This document shows, one piece after another, positions 1-8,166 of a DNA stretch of 11,243 bases. The notes beneath the pieces were generated by a model. The model saw nothing but the letters and a program-made list of their open reading frames with translations. It was not told the DNA's origin and made no database searches. The position numbers were made by a program, and so were the translations under genes. Positions within the stretch are counted from its first letter, which is position 1. Each line of letters opens with the position of its first letter. The DNA comes from Euperipatoides rowelli (taxonomy: Eukaryota; Onychophora; Udeonychophora; Euonychophora; Peripatopsidae): assembly GCA_003024985.2 (NCBI GenBank), contig PXIH01S0008063.1. One strand, written 5' to 3'.

Positions 1-300
1 GTTACTTTGACACATGACAATAAAGTCTTAAATTGTTAAGTCCCTTGAATGTTAAAATTATAACAGTGTTCTATTGTACTTATTTCTTTATAACCTTATT
101 CACTCAAGGTATATAGCATCAATCTTCAAATATGCAATGGTTTAAGTGCATATGAATCTCTAATAAATAAACCAATAAATTGTTAGACAGCAGTCACTAT
201 ACCCCCATCTTGCAAAATTTAGACAACTGAAACTTCACCATCATAAAATGAAAAAAATGGACAATTTAGTTAAACATTAAATTAGACTAAAAAATATTTT
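1..300 (-). repeat. SINE-like body, copy 1
   Basis: Read on the minus strand, this is the body that follows the tRNA-like head at 301-372. It shares long runs with copies 2 and 3: for example GTTAGACAGCAGTCACTAT here against GTTAGACAACAGTCACTAT in copy 2, and 'ctaataaataaacca', 'caaatatgcaatg' and 'ccatcataaaat'. Similarity to the other copies fades towards the window edge (about 1-55), so the true end of the unit is uncertain. No coding potential is seen. Confidence 0.75.
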
Positions 301-372
301 CCTTTCACCAGGATCTGACCCTGTGACTATTGACTTAATGGGACAATGCTATAACTACTGAGCTATGAAGGT
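301..372 (-). repeat. tRNA-like head of a SINE-like repeat (72-nt cloverleaf)
   Basis: On the minus strand this 72-nt segment folds as a tRNA. The acceptor pairs ACCTTCA with TGAAAGG (5 of 7 pairs), followed by TA and a D arm starting GCTCAGTAGTTA. The anticodon arm TTGTC/GTCAA (4 of 5 pairs) has a 7-nt loop with ATT at the anticodon position. A 5-nt variable region and a T arm ACAGG/CCTGG with loop GTCAGAT follow. A-box-like (TAGCTCAGTAG) and B-box-like (GGTCAGATCC) promoter motifs sit at the usual places. The mismatches, C instead of U at position 33, and the shared body downstream in other copies argue for a tRNA-derived SINE head rather than a working tRNA gene. Confidence 0.7.
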
Positions 373-653
373 ACTTCAATTTAGTCTATCAAAATCTAAC
401 ATTTAAACTTGAGGAGTTATGATGCAATATACATATTTTTACTTATATCTTTATAACCTATTCATCCAAGGCATATAGTATCATTTTCAAATATGCAATG
501 CTTTAAGTACATATGAATTTCTAATAAATAAACCATTAAATTGTTAGACAACAGTCACTATTCCTAGATTCCACAAATTTTAGACATCTGAAAATTCACC
601 ATCATAAAATCCAAAAATAAACAATTTAGTTAAATTTTAAATTAGACAGAAAA
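373..653 (-). repeat. SINE-like body, copy 2 (no head)
   Basis: This is a second minus-strand copy of the same body. It runs from near the centre of the palindrome to the tRNA-like head of copy 1, so the two copies are in tandem. Its tail (tattgcatca, then cctcaagttt and tgatagactaaattga on the minus strand) recurs in copy 3 at the same place, directly before the second tRNA-like head. The repeat unit with its head is therefore about 350 bp. The head expected before this copy is missing. Confidence 0.7.
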
Positions 654-660
654 AATATTC

Positions 661-900
661 AACTAAATTGTCCAATTCTTCATTTCATGATCCTGATGTC
701 TCAGATATCTAAAATTTGTGGAAGATAGGTATAGTAACTGTTGTCTAACAATTTATTGGTTTATTTATATGAAATGCAAGCTTGGCCTATTTGAAGATGA
801 AACTATATACATTGAATGAATAAGGTTATAAAGATATAATAATGAAAATATGTTTATTGCATCAGAATTCTTCAAGTTATATTTTGATAGATTAAATTGA
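661..900 (+). repeat. SINE-like body, copy 3
   Basis: This is a plus-strand copy facing away from copy 2. It starts at AACTAAATTGT, the exact reverse complement of 621-631. It continues through 'ctaaaatttgtgga', 'gttgtctaacaatttattggtttattta', 'aataaggttataaagatata' and 'tgatagattaaattga', all found in copies 1 or 2 on the other strand. It lacks the first 20-30 bases of the body seen in copies 1, 2 and 4. Confidence 0.75.
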
Positions 901-958
901 GATACATTGTTCAGTGGCCTGTAAGTCAGAGGTCCCAGGTTTAGATCCTTGTGGAGGG
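901..958 (+). repeat. Degraded tRNA-like head, second copy
   Basis: This segment matches the head at 301-372 on the opposite strand: TTGTTCAGTGG at the A-box position, TAAGTCA in the anticodon arm, CAGGTTTAGATCC at the B-box position and a closing GTGGAGGG. About 13 nt covering the D arm and anticodon 5' strand are missing, so no full cloverleaf can form. It sits at the junction between body copy 3 and body copy 4, as the other head does between copies 2 and 1. Confidence 0.6.
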
Positions 959-1080
959 AAAATATTTTTTTCTGTCTAATTTATTATTTAACTATATTGT
1001 CCATTTTTTAAATTTCATGACGGTTAGGTTTGATATGTCTAAAATTTGTGAAAGATGGGAATAGTGACTTCTCTCTAGCT
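959..1080 (+). repeat. SINE-like body, copy 4 (truncated)
   Basis: The body start is the same as in copies 1 and 2 (AATATTTTTTTCTGTCTAAT, then TAACTATATTGTCCATTTTTT, 'atttcatgacggt' and 'gtctaaaatttgtgaaagatggg'). Similarity holds to about 1080, then stops where the RTE LINE 3' end begins. The remaining 180 or so bases of the body, present in copy 1, are absent here. Confidence 0.65.
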
Positions 1081-1521
1081 CTATCTATGCAGTCTATCAT
1101 CAGCCTATATTTATCCCTGCTGAATAAAGTTCTTCCCAATATATTTTCATGAACTGATAGCTTCAGCACTTCCTTTCCTTCCAAATCTAGAAAACTTTTT
1201 TTATTTTCATCTTCTGATCTGACATTTGGTTTTCTTTGTGATCTTTTTTTCTTCCTTAAAATCCAATTATATATTTTTGTACTGCATCTATTTTCCTTTC
1301 TTTTGCTACTTACCTTGCTTTTTCCATTTTAAATTCCTTGCTTTGTCCATAATTTCTCAATTTTTTGTTCGTTCTAATACATTCTATCCTTTCATGTTAT
1401 TCTTAGCATACACTTTTCCATCTTATTTTGAGTAGTTTGTTATTTTTGAATCTTTACATTATGCTCCAAGTTTCAATCCTAGACTATTATATATGTCATA
1501 TATGCTAAAACAGCTGATCAA
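1081..1521 (-). pseudogene. Broken C-terminal domain and 3' end of the RTE LINE
   Basis: Minus-strand blocks: SAVLAYMTY (MTY at 1491-1499), ETWSIM (1457-1474) and TTQNKMEKCMLRIT (1395-1436), which follow the RTE pattern of VLP-x-MTYG-x-ETW then TTQRxMERxMLGIT. Further on, KDR, RKKKRSQRKP and, near 1081-1130, FIQQG followed by 'ggctgatgatagactgcat' fit the end of the RTE reading frame and the GATGAT-rich 3' terminus. Stops and frame changes are present throughout. The T-rich open stretch on the plus strand at 1226-1435 is the antisense shadow of this lysine-rich segment. Confidence 0.75.
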
Positions 1522-2132
1522 TTTTTTTTTTTTTTAGGTATAAAGTCAATATTCTTTTTAAAATGTTAATTAAAAAAAAATCAAAATAAAATAATATCTT
1601 AAAGTAAAACATTTGTCTACATCAAGAAAAAAAATATTTTCCAAACCTAAACTTGACTAAACAAGTTCCTCAGGTGGGAACAAGCCAAATGCAACATTGA
1701 GATGAAAGGTGAAAAACAAGCTGATATCATCAAAAGGCAATAGGGGTCCTTTCAGTAAGTACCACTCAGGCTCTTATCCAGGTATTGATTATCATTGTGC
1801 CAGATTTTTGCTAATACAATATAGATGTAGGTAGTTGGGTTTACTTTAATGTTTTGGAAACTGTACAATCAGTGTGCTTTCCATATAGTAAACAGGCATA
1901 TTGCTACAATTTTTCTTTTAGCCTTAGAATCAACCTTATAAAAATAAGGTTTTGGATGTCATTATCTTGTTGAGTCTGCTTTGAAGTTGTTGTCTATCCA
2001 GTGGCAGGCTTAATGGAAATAATTACATCACAACAGAATTTGAGCTGTGGTTTCTTAAAACTTACTAAAACCATAAATGAATTCAAATTTCAAATTAAAT
2101 TTTTCTACTAGATAGTCATTAGTTAGTAGGGT
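1522..2132 (-). mobile_element. Insertion in the RTE remnant ending in a 14-A tail
   Basis: RTE similarity stops after TKIIYK at about 2133 and resumes at SAVLAYMTY (about 1491-1518), where only a few residues should separate the two. The intervening 0.6 kb ends, on the minus strand, in a run of 14 A (1535-1522). Joining the flanks across it restores a reading like YN-x-x-VL, as expected for RTE. This suggests a retroposed sequence (SINE, LINE 3' end or processed pseudogene) inserted in the same orientation as the LINE. I do not recognise its content. One minus-strand frame stays open for about 40 codons near 1670-1790, without a known motif. No clear target-site duplication was found. Confidence 0.5.
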
Positions 2133-2830
2133 CTTGTATATTATTTTGGTAACAAGATCCCCAATATTTGGTATCATGTGAGAATCAACGAGCCTTCTTA
2201 ACCATTTGAAACCGGCAAGTAATGGTGAGTTTGATCCTTGGTTGGAATTGTATATCTTTTATAGTATTAATAGCATATATTTGGGGTCACCAGGTTTCAC
2301 AAATCTGATTTTCACTGTAGATATTACCAGACTAATCAATCACTTTAAATTACATATATTTATTGAACATCAGTTTGTTTTTAGCTAATTCAGTTTTAAT
2401 CCTTCTTTTAAGTTGGATTCATTCAAATCACCAATGTTCCTAGAAGTCTTCTAGACTTGAAGCAAATAAAACTACATCATCATCAAATAGTATATCATTT
2501 AAATATAGATATTTTATTCACAATCTAGTGTATTCTCAATCTTGACTTGTAATTAATACTTCAAGGGCAATGTAAATAACTTTGGGGTGATTGTGTCACC
2601 TTGAACTCTTTTTTTTTTGTTTTAGATCTTTTTTGATGTCTTTATAGAGTCTTATTGTGAATGTTACTTTGTTGTAGATGTTGTTAATTAAATCAACATA
2701 TGTCTGGTCTTTAGGGAATTTAAAAAAATGTAGTAGAAATTGTATTAAATGCATTTTCATAAGCAAAAAAAATTCCCAATAAAAGGAAAGCTTTACCCAA
2801 TTAAAGTTTTCATTTAGTTATCAATAAAAT
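2133..2830 (-). pseudogene. Broken reverse transcriptase core of an RTE LINE
   Basis: Readable blocks on the minus strand, in order: FFAYENAFNTIS (2735-2770), matching the RT motif F-[VI]-D-Y-x-K-A-F-D but with Ala in place of the first catalytic Asp; YVDLINNIYNK and FTIRLYKD (about 2634-2708); QGDTITPKLFTLPLKY (2556-2603); FDDDVVLFASSLEDF (2443-2487), matching FADD-I-V-L-F-A but with Asp for Ala; a K-x-MFNKY block just downstream; and TKIIYK (2133-2150), matching the TKVYN region. The blocks lie in different frames with stops between them, so no protein can be made. Spacing between the FDDD block and the TKIIYK block fits the family without a large gap. Plus-strand open stretches here are antisense shadows. 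Confidence 0.8.
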
Positions 2831-3956
2831 TTTATTAACTTTAAATAGTTTGATTCATTTATTCTTTAAGCATAAATAATATTCAACAATACAATACAAA
2901 TTGATTCTATTTAAATTGTTTAGGTGGGTGCAGCCTGCCAGCCTACCTAGTTTTAATTAAAAAAAAAAAAACATTTTAAAAATGCATTTAAAAGTTTTTA
3001 TACAATAAAGTTTAGTTTTTATAATGAAATAACTAACAATCAAATACATGTTCATCTACCAATATTGTATACATTTCTATAAAAAATTTCTTAATATATT
3101 TGATGAATTCTTTCCTGGGTGATTAAATAATTAACTATATTTCCATATTTAAAAAATAAAATTGTAAACTATTTGTATAAACTTTATAAATTTTTAACTT
3201 AAAAATGATTTATACTTAAATTTAGCTATTAATATAATATTTAATCATATTACACCGAAAAGAAAAGTATGGTGTGAAATAAATGCTTTTGGATTTTAAT
3301 TACTTTTCCCAAAGGATATAAACAGCATTAGAAAGATTATGGTACATTTTTCTTCATCAGTAATACATTAGTTGGCAAGGCTTTTCTAATTTAAACATAC
3401 ACTAAATGATAACATTTGTGGCAATTTAAACACTGTGACTTTTTGAATATTAATGCTTCTGAAATTAATAATTCCCATATGAACTTTCATCTTTTCAAAC
3501 TCTCTTCAATCTTTGTAACTTCTTTTTCTGAGAATTATCACCAATTTTCTCAAAGATTGTAACATAATTACAACAACAAATTTCAAATAACCTTTGCAAC
3601 ATTATCATGATAAAAATCCATTAATGAATGTGAAAATAAATTAACTTTTATTATGATTTTGATTTATTATTTTTTTTTAAAAAAAAATATTTATATTAAA
3701 AAGAAAACATTATAGGATATTATGTTCCCATAATATGGGTAAAAGATTTTGTTCTATAATAACTGAATATGTTATGCATATATTATATGTCTGAATTGCT
3801 ATTAAGTAACAACAATTAAGATATACTGTATATCTATTGTCAGGAATGCTGCTGATTCCATGAAGGAAACCTATTTCAGGAATAAATTGGCTATACAGTA
3901 TACCAAACATTTTACGAATAACATACTATAGCTTACAACCAGCCGCACAGAGTCTG
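2831..3956. other. AT-rich stretch without a recognised gene
   Basis: The segment is very AT-rich, with A and T runs (2960-2971, 3670-3687) and no frame that looks coding. The 66-codon minus-strand open stretch at 3710-3910 shows no domain or known motif. One GC-richer island at 2921-2950 is noted separately. Otherwise I see nothing here. Confidence 0.5.
2921..2950. repeat. Short imperfect hairpin in a GC-rich island
   Basis: TAGGTGGGTGC at 2921-2931 pairs imperfectly with CAGCCTACCTA at 2939-2949. This is an isolated GC-rich patch in otherwise AT-rich DNA. Its role is unknown. Confidence 0.4.
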
Positions 3957-4239
3957 TGCAAGTGTTCCTAGCCTTTTTCTTGCATCGACGCCTCTAAGAA
4001 AAAAAAAAATTAAATTGACTCCCTTAGAATTTTTTTTCCAAAACTTTTTTTTATTTTTTATTATTGTATGGAAGTTTTGTTTCCCTTTGACAGATTTGAT
4101 AAACTTTTTTTTTTGGTTATGTGGATATTTTGTTTCCCTTTTTGATAAGCTTTTTTTGGGTGTTGAGATTTTTAAAGTTTTAATATTTTTTTTGGGGGGT
4201 CCAGACCCCCTTGACACCACCTGTAAATACGCACTTGCA
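3957..4239. mobile_element. MITE-like element with T-rich tandem repeats and a G/C hairpin
   Basis: TGCAAGTG at 3957-3964 is inverted as CACTTGCA at 4232-4239, giving an element of about 283 bp. Inside are two diverged tandem units of about 53 bp. TTTTGTTTCCCTT recurs at 4075 and 4128, each followed by a 'ttgataa-ctttttt' block. Close to the right end lies the palindrome GGGGGTCCAGACCCCC (4195-4210). Runs of T, or of A on the other strand, explain the open stretches on both strands (4015-4242 and 3933-4304), which are low complexity and not genes. A similar organisation recurs at 7259-7630. Confidence 0.55.
4195..4210. repeat. GGGGGTC/GACCCCC perfect palindrome
   Basis: GGGGGTC (4195-4201) and GACCCCC (4204-4210) are exact reverse complements separated by CA. 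The palindrome stands out in a T-rich context and lies near the right end of the MITE-like element, where it may form a cruciform or RNA hairpin. Confidence 0.7.
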
Positions 4240-4377
4240 TAATAAATATCTGATTTTTCCTTTGAACTCCAATTGACCAATTGAATTCTATTGACCTTTT
4301 TCAAAAAATCACTGGCCCTTTAAGGGGTCAGTATGGACCCTGTAGGGAAGCAATGTGTTCAGCAATTTCAAACATAC

Positions 4378-4610
4378 AGTATAATTATGTAGACAAATAC
4401 ATCACATAACTTTGCTTGTATGCATATTGTAGACAAGAACACCACCATGCATATTTTGGAAGCATTATAGCAAGATTATGCAGCTATTAATTGAAATCAA
4501 ATATGTACAGCATTTAGTATACTTAATGCCACAGTAATATTGTGTAGTCAATTGAAGTAATTTCCTACAGCATTAAGATTATTGCTTTTTGTCTATATTT
4601 AATGTTTAGT
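4378..4610. mobile_element. Decayed foldback element, related to 8706-9244
   Basis: The left part matches the double foldback at 8706-9244: 'acaaatacatcacataactttgctt' here against 'acaaatacattacataactttgctt' at 9010-9034, then 'catattgtagacaagaacac' and 'catattttggaagcatta'. The centre is a near-perfect 20-bp palindrome, GCATTTAGTATACTTAATGC (4510-4529). Beyond it the right half (acagcattaagattattgc, then tgtctatattt) is a loose inverted copy of the left half. There is no coding capacity. The ends are approximate. Confidence 0.55.
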
Positions 4611-5214
4611 TAAAGGTAGCCAATGAGAGGTGTAAATTGCACTTAGAATAAAGTTTGTTAGAATAATTATGATCTTTCCCCTTTGTTCAGTAATGAACCA
4701 ATAAGTTACTTGCTTATTAATAAGTGACCTAAAAGTCTAAATGAATTTTAGCAAGTATACACAGACAATTAATTTTGTCAGGGATTATTCTATAGGAGTC
4801 AGCTTTCATCTCCAGGCATTATGTATTTAGGTTAAATATGGTACTGTAAACACAATATTATTGGGTTTACACTTAAGAGTATTTTACAATTACTTGAAAA
4901 TTAATACTTGCTTAGGTCTGTATTCCAAATGTAGGAATGATATTTTAAATAATAAAGAAGTTTGGATATTATTTGTGTCACTAGAATACTATACCACCAT
5001 AGTACATACTGTTGAACTGGAAATTAAATAACATAAATTATTTTATCATTTTACTGACTATGAAATAAGATGAAAGAATATATCCTGAGCAATTATACTA
5101 AAATTGGCAAATTTATATTGAACATTAAAAAGGTGTTATTAAATTATTTGTAGGTGTCTGCATTGGGATATTTAATGTAGCTTATTTATATAGTTATAAT
5201 TAAACTAAAGTACT
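4611..5214. other. Unassigned AT-rich DNA
   Basis: No coding frame, RNA gene or repeat is recognised between the foldback element and the GC-richer block at 5215. Confidence 0.5.
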
Positions 5215-5414
5215 TGGTGTTTCCCAAGGACCCAGGGCCATTCCCCACCCATCACCTAACCCCCAAAAATCAAAAAATCTATTTTCATTGTCTACACTAT
5301 GCAACCTACCCAAATGCCAAATTTCTTATTAAATTCCTGTCCATTGTCTCCAGGACAACAATGTAAATGTACACCCTGACTCCTCAATGATAACAAACAA
5401 ACAAACAAACAAAC
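5215..5414. repeat. GC-richer block ending in an AAAC microsatellite
   Basis: Bases 5215-5391 are C-rich compared with the surroundings (cccaaggacccagggcc, cccacccatcacctaaccccc). They end in five to six AAAC units (5392-5414). A compositionally distinct block with a simple-repeat tail is the form of a retroposon 3' end on the plus strand. No tRNA, 5S or 7SL head is visible upstream, so this is only a suggestion. The microsatellite itself is certain. Confidence 0.45.
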
Positions 5415-7258
5415 TTTCTACTTGATATATTAGATTGAAAATTATTGAAACAATGCTAGTGGTAAAACAGACCCTTCATCAAGGGTTGTAAATATACTAA
5501 AGAGTGGTATTTGTATGTGTATTTAAAGAGTAAAGGTTGAAAAACTCAAAAGTAAAGTAAATGGAAAAATTTGTATTTGTTTTTCCATGTTAAAATTTGA
5601 CAAAGTTAAGTAAACTTTGGCTTGCCTAGGACCCTTAAGGGAAATCCTAAAATTAATTTAATATTTCCTGGCACCAATAAGGATTCTTAAGGACACTTTA
5701 AAAAGGCCTGAAGGGTTTCTAGAGCTTCCCTGTTGTTGTTTTTTTTATAAAAATCATTGGCTGTGACTTGAAGAATTTCCCTATGAAACTTCTGCTTAAA
5801 AATGGCAATTTGACTACAGAAAATATTTTAAATATTTAAAAATAATTTGGGGCCCTGATTTTTATAAATAGCGTGTAATGGAAACAAAGTAAGAGTGAAA
5901 ATTTAATCTAGGAGATTTTCTATTAATTTTTTAGTTTGAACAGTTACTGCATTTTTTTTTTATTGAATTATATTGTGTAAAGAAATAATGTTAATTTAAT
6001 GTTTATTATTATGATGCCCAGAGTGATTGGATATGATTTTTGGGAAGTACCAGCTTCCTTGTAGTAAGAGGGTACTATAATTTTAATTTCATGCCAAAAT
6101 TTTGAGTTTTAAAAGTATATAGTATTCATGTTGACATCTAAACTTATGGAGCAAACTGTTGATGCAATATTTGTTAATGGAATGAAAGCCTTTGAAGTTT
6201 TTAAGCTACAATAACTTTCCCAATTTGATTCCGGTTGATCTGTGGATTGGTTTGCCTATTATTTGAATCATTGTGATATCTATAGACTGAATATGGCCAT
6301 GAAATTTGTCCAAAACTAGATTTAACTTAATACTATGCATTATATAGAAGCATCGAACCAGCTAATGTTATACTCAATTTGTAACCAAAAAGTACAAAAT
6401 GGTCACCAAAAGTTGACTTATCACTAGGATTTACTTATAAACAAGGTCATATGTTTTGTATTTGGGCTTTGAATGAACTTTTAATTGAATTACAAACTAA
6501 TTAGGCCTATTTGCCAATGGACTTAAATACTTTTGGTGAATTGTCTACAAATCATGTTGGGACTATTTAAATTAACAATGATTTTGTATGTTTTTGTATA
6601 AACTCTACAATAAGGATTCTGAAGCTGTCTTTTGTGTACAAACTAATAAAAACAGACAGTTATACATCATGAGGTGTGGATAATTATTCATGCAGACCAC
6701 AGTGCTGTGTGAGAGCTGTGCTATTGAATCACAATTAAAGATGTCCATCATCCTAACATACTGTAATAGAGCAGTGATTTCCAAAATAATTAGGTATTCA
6801 CCTGGGAAATAAAGTGTATTTAAACCTGATCTCAGTCTATAAACTTTGCTCTGATATTCAACTTTGGACGTACCGTAGTTAAAAGGTGAAGTTCTGCCCA
6901 GAAGAATCTGGACCATTATGCTGTCCAGCTCTTGTCCTCATACTGCATCACATAATTTGATTGTCTTTGCTAAAAACTGTTTGAATAAAAATGTGCATAT
7001 ACAATCCAACACAATTACACCTATGCTAGCTAATAGACTTTGTTTGATAAACTGTTTACCAATATTAATTTCTTCTTTATTTTGCCAAATATGTCCACAG
7101 TTCATTGAATCTCACTCATCTACATCTGCTTAATTGCAGTTACTAATAGATGTCATCTGCGTGGTCAGTTGGGACTAAAATTATCAACAGACTAGTGTCA
7201 TTAATTTTTATTTGCTCTCACTGTGTTTCTTTGGCATCAAAAAGTTTCATTTTTAAAA
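5415..7258. other. Unassigned DNA, no supported gene
   Basis: I see no repeat family member and no recognisable protein. The longest open stretch, minus strand 6605-6916 (103 codons), starts in a fair context (cataATGG) but shows no motif. It lies next to an unrelated plus-strand open stretch at 6918-7133. Composition around 6600-7200 is less monotonous than the flanks, so an unrecognised exon cannot be excluded. Two near-identical words, GGACCCTTAAGG (5630-5641) and GGATTCTTAAGG (5682-5693), are a minor local direct repeat. Confidence 0.4.
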
Positions 7259-7630
7259 TTACATAAGTGTGAATTGTGTGTGTGAAAAAGGGCGTTCGCA
7301 GAAAAAAAAATTCAGGGGGGTGGCAAAAAAATTATATTTTGGTTGTAAATATTTTGATGAACTTTTTTTCTTTTTTGGTTGTGAGGACATTTTGATAACC
7401 ATTAATCTATACTTCACACCTGTAATAATATTAAAAATGGACAACTTTATATTAAATATCTACATTTTTGGTTGGCCTAATTTGTCCAGGGGAAAGAGAC
7501 ATAATACTTCACACTGGTAATATAATTAAAGATACCAACTTTATATTAAATACCTACATTTTTGGTTGATGTCATTTTTACAGGAGGAGTGTGACTGCCC
7601 CCCCCCAATGCACACACCCTTGTGTGTGAG
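7259..7630. repeat. T-rich and 95-bp tandem repeat complex
   Basis: Bases 7338-7400 hold 'ttttggttgt' and 'ttttgat-aactttttttcttttttggttgtg' blocks like those in the MITE-like element at 4069-4170. The G run at 7315-7320 and the C run at 7601-7609 lie towards opposite ends, as do GTGTGTG (7275) and CACACAC (7612). The whole may be a diverged, longer relative of 3957-4239. The open stretches at 7259-7444 (minus) and 7269-7520 (plus) are low-complexity by-products. Confidence 0.5.
7410..7575 (+). repeat. Two tandem copies of a 95-bp unit
   Basis: TACTTCACAC starts at 7410 and again at 7505. Both copies continue with 'ggtaat/tgtaata', 'caactttatattaaata' and 'ctacatttttggttg'. The second copy is shortened. 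The copies differ by substitutions, so the duplication is not recent. Confidence 0.7.
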
Positions 7631-7778
7631 ATAATTAGTATTTTTTTTCATTGTTAATTTCACATTTGATTTTGTAATTATTGAATCGTATTGTACAAAT
7701 AAGCAATATTGTTATATATTACAATTGTATCAAAATTTGTCATTGAAATATTCTGGAATTTTATTTATGATTAAAAAT

Positions 7779-7871
7779 GCTTAGTCAACATGATTTACTA
7801 AGCCTAAATTTATATGCCGGGGGAAGGGGTCTGTCATATAAATTTAGGCTCTTCTGCATGATAAACAAGCT
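7779..7871. repeat. Hairpin with a perfect 16-bp stem and a G-rich loop
   Basis: AGCCTAAATTTATATG (7801-7816) and CATATAAATTTAGGCT (7835-7850) are exact reverse complements. The 18-nt loop contains GGGGGAAGGGG. Weaker pairing continues outward to about 7779 and 7871 ('gcttagtcaacatg' against 'catgataaacaagc'). It may be a small foldback element or an RNA hairpin. No coding sequence is near. Confidence 0.75.
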
Positions 7872-8106
7872 ACAATTTAATTTGTGACTGATTATAAATT
7901 TCAAAGTCAGTGTGTATTATTTTTGTAATGCCAGGCGGAAGTATGAGTCCATCTATCGGGACTGAGATAAGAGGGTAATTAATTTATCCTGCCATCATTA
8001 TTGTGTCAGTGTTCAGTTTATCAGGATTTTTAGTAGTCTTTATTTCACTTTACTATTATTTAATTAGTACTGCATGTGGTTGTTGTCATAAAATACATGC
8101 AGGACT
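7872..8106. other. Unassigned DNA
   Basis: Only a short hairpin, AGTCC/GGACT around 7945-7963, was noticed. Nothing else is supported. Confidence 0.4.
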
Positions 8107-8166
8107 ATCATATACTTTCAGAAGGCATTTTTTAATTATAGAAATGTTTTCTGAAAGGTAGGTGAT
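8107..8166. repeat. 60-nt imperfect hairpin
   Basis: CTTTCAGAAGGCATTT (8115-8130) pairs with AAATGTTTTCTGAAAG (8142-8157) with two mismatches, across an 11-nt loop. Looser pairing extends the stem towards 8107 and 8166. The shape and size resemble a small RNA precursor stem, but it is short for an animal microRNA precursor and nothing shows that it is transcribed. Confidence 0.45.

Larger units (their letters stand above)
181..1080. repeat. Long imperfect inverted repeat made of tandem SINE-like pairs
   Basis: Left arm about 181-631 and right arm 661-1080 are reverse complements, each carrying body, tRNA-like head, body in the same order from the centre. The innermost stem is exact: 621-631 ACAATTTAGTT against 661-671 AACTAAATTGT, with a 29-nt spacer. 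The pairing is imperfect but recognisable along the arms by eye. A transcript of either strand could fold into a long hairpin. Confidence 0.7.
1081..2830 (-). mobile_element. RTE-like LINE remnant, 5'-truncated, interrupted
   Basis: Conceptual minus-strand reading gives pieces of one RTE-type endonuclease/reverse transcriptase in the expected order: palm domain (about 2830-2440), C-terminal part of the RT (about 2440-2133), then after an insertion the C-terminal domain (1500-1081). The motif QGDTITPKLF at 2556-2603 is close to the RTE form QGDTISPKLF. The endonuclease domain and the 5' half are missing. The element has many stop codons and frame changes, so it is old and inactive. Its 3' end meets the SINE-like palindrome at about 1080. 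RTE is my best call; a related non-LTR clade is possible. Confidence 0.8.

Noticed and set aside
301-372. A functional tRNA gene
   Set aside because: Two acceptor mismatches, an anticodon-stem mismatch, no U at position 33, and the shared downstream body point to a SINE head.
1226-1435. 69-codon plus-strand Phe-rich open stretch
   Set aside because: Antisense of the Lys-rich C-terminal part of the RTE remnant.
2206-2388. 60-codon plus-strand open stretch
   Set aside because: Antisense to the RTE reverse transcriptase remnant.
3933-4304. 123-codon minus-strand and 75-codon plus-strand open stretches
   Set aside because: Both come from A or T runs inside a repeat, giving Lys-rich or Phe-rich low-complexity readings on opposite strands, with no domain.
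6605-6916. 103-codon open stretch on the minus strand
   Set aside because: No recognised motif, no supporting splice sites found, and a length that can arise by chance in this window. A protein search and RNA-seq would settle it.
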